A DNA stretch of 64,000 nucleotides from Cepaea nemoralis (lineage: Eukaryota; Mollusca; Gastropoda; Stylommatophora; Helicidae), in the NCBI GenBank assembly GCA_014155875.1, contig JACEFZ010021420.1, forward strand, positions 216,501-280,500, written 5' to 3'. Of the stretch, positions 63,870 to 64,000 are shown piece after piece; the stretch's first letter is position 1; the number at the start of each line of letters is the position of its first letter. Under the pieces are notes generated by a model. That model had not been told where the DNA came from. It worked only from the letters and a program-made list of their open reading frames with translations, and made no database searches. A program made the translations under genes and the position numbers.

Positions 63870-64000
63870 CAATCAATCAATCATGTGCATGACTCGTCAT
63901 TTCACTCGATTACCAGAGTCGTGGATCAGTTCAGTGTTCCTGTCTCGTCCATGCCATGTGGCCAAGCCATCCAGGTATTTTCCTCTCGGTCTTCCTCTTG
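63870..64000 (-). mobile_element. LINE 3' end (family A), cut by window edge
   Basis: It has the same 3' end words as 40430 and 62751 (CTCGATTACCAGAGTCGTGG, GTGGCCAAGCCATCCAGG), preceded by TCAATCAATCATG, and runs off the window. Confidence 0.8.

Overview
This is a stretch of animal nuclear genome, most likely a mollusc or another lophotrochozoan. It is A+T-rich with long introns, tRNA-derived SINEs, RTE/Jockey-like LINE remnants, Penelope-like elements and many microsatellites. The only cellular gene I can prove is the catalytic subunit of protein kinase CK2 (casein kinase II alpha). It lies on the minus strand as eight coding exons between 34592 (start codon) and 14921, each bounded by clean AG/GT splice sites and together giving 239 codons in one frame. 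The C-terminal exons are not in the window, so they should lie to the left of position 1. One exon (25699-25749) has been tandemly triplicated with its flanks. Species assignment is inference only. Positions 1-6600 are repeat-rich: a LINE endonuclease fragment, LINE tails, two copies of a GA-tailed repeat (one carrying a LINE insertion, one empty) and a hAT terminal sequence. Positions ~6600-12726 are compositionally different (more G+C, many CpG) and gene-dense. I read this as an endogenised piece of a Polinton/adintovirus-like dsDNA virus. Five minus-strand genes are packed head to tail: a pVI-like basic/amphipathic protein, a double-jelly-roll major capsid protein, an adenain-like cysteine protease, a fibre-like protein and a membrane-anchored coiled-coil protein. 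They meet, tail to tail, a plus-strand array of small Cys/His proteins that has been tandemly amplified to at least five members in various states of decay. The capsid gene has one in-frame stop and the protease gene two frame breaks. No polymerase, integrase or packaging ATPase is visible. A Penelope-like element (12727-14217, RT plus GIY-YIG endonuclease) abuts the virus block. Positions ~14291-34600 are the CK2 gene and its introns, which hold SINEs, a second Penelope fragment, LINE pieces, a 2.1-kb array of a 39-bp minisatellite open in two frames, and another long tandem array. Positions 34600-46350 are upstream of CK2 and consist of SINEs, LINEs, a MITE, a deleted Tigger/pogo element and microsatellites. 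Positions 46396-55831 are one complete LTR retrotransposon (two 611-bp LTRs, about 1% different). Its Ty3/gypsy-type proteins are in the order Gag-protease-integrase-reverse transcriptase-RNase H, the Gmr1-like arrangement in which integrase precedes RT as in Ty1/copia. Its pol is broken by two stops and two frame breaks, and it is flanked by an unusually long 40-bp direct repeat. Positions 55832-64000 are further LINE tails, a third Penelope remnant and a very high density of microsatellites. No rRNA, functional tRNA or CRISPR array was seen.
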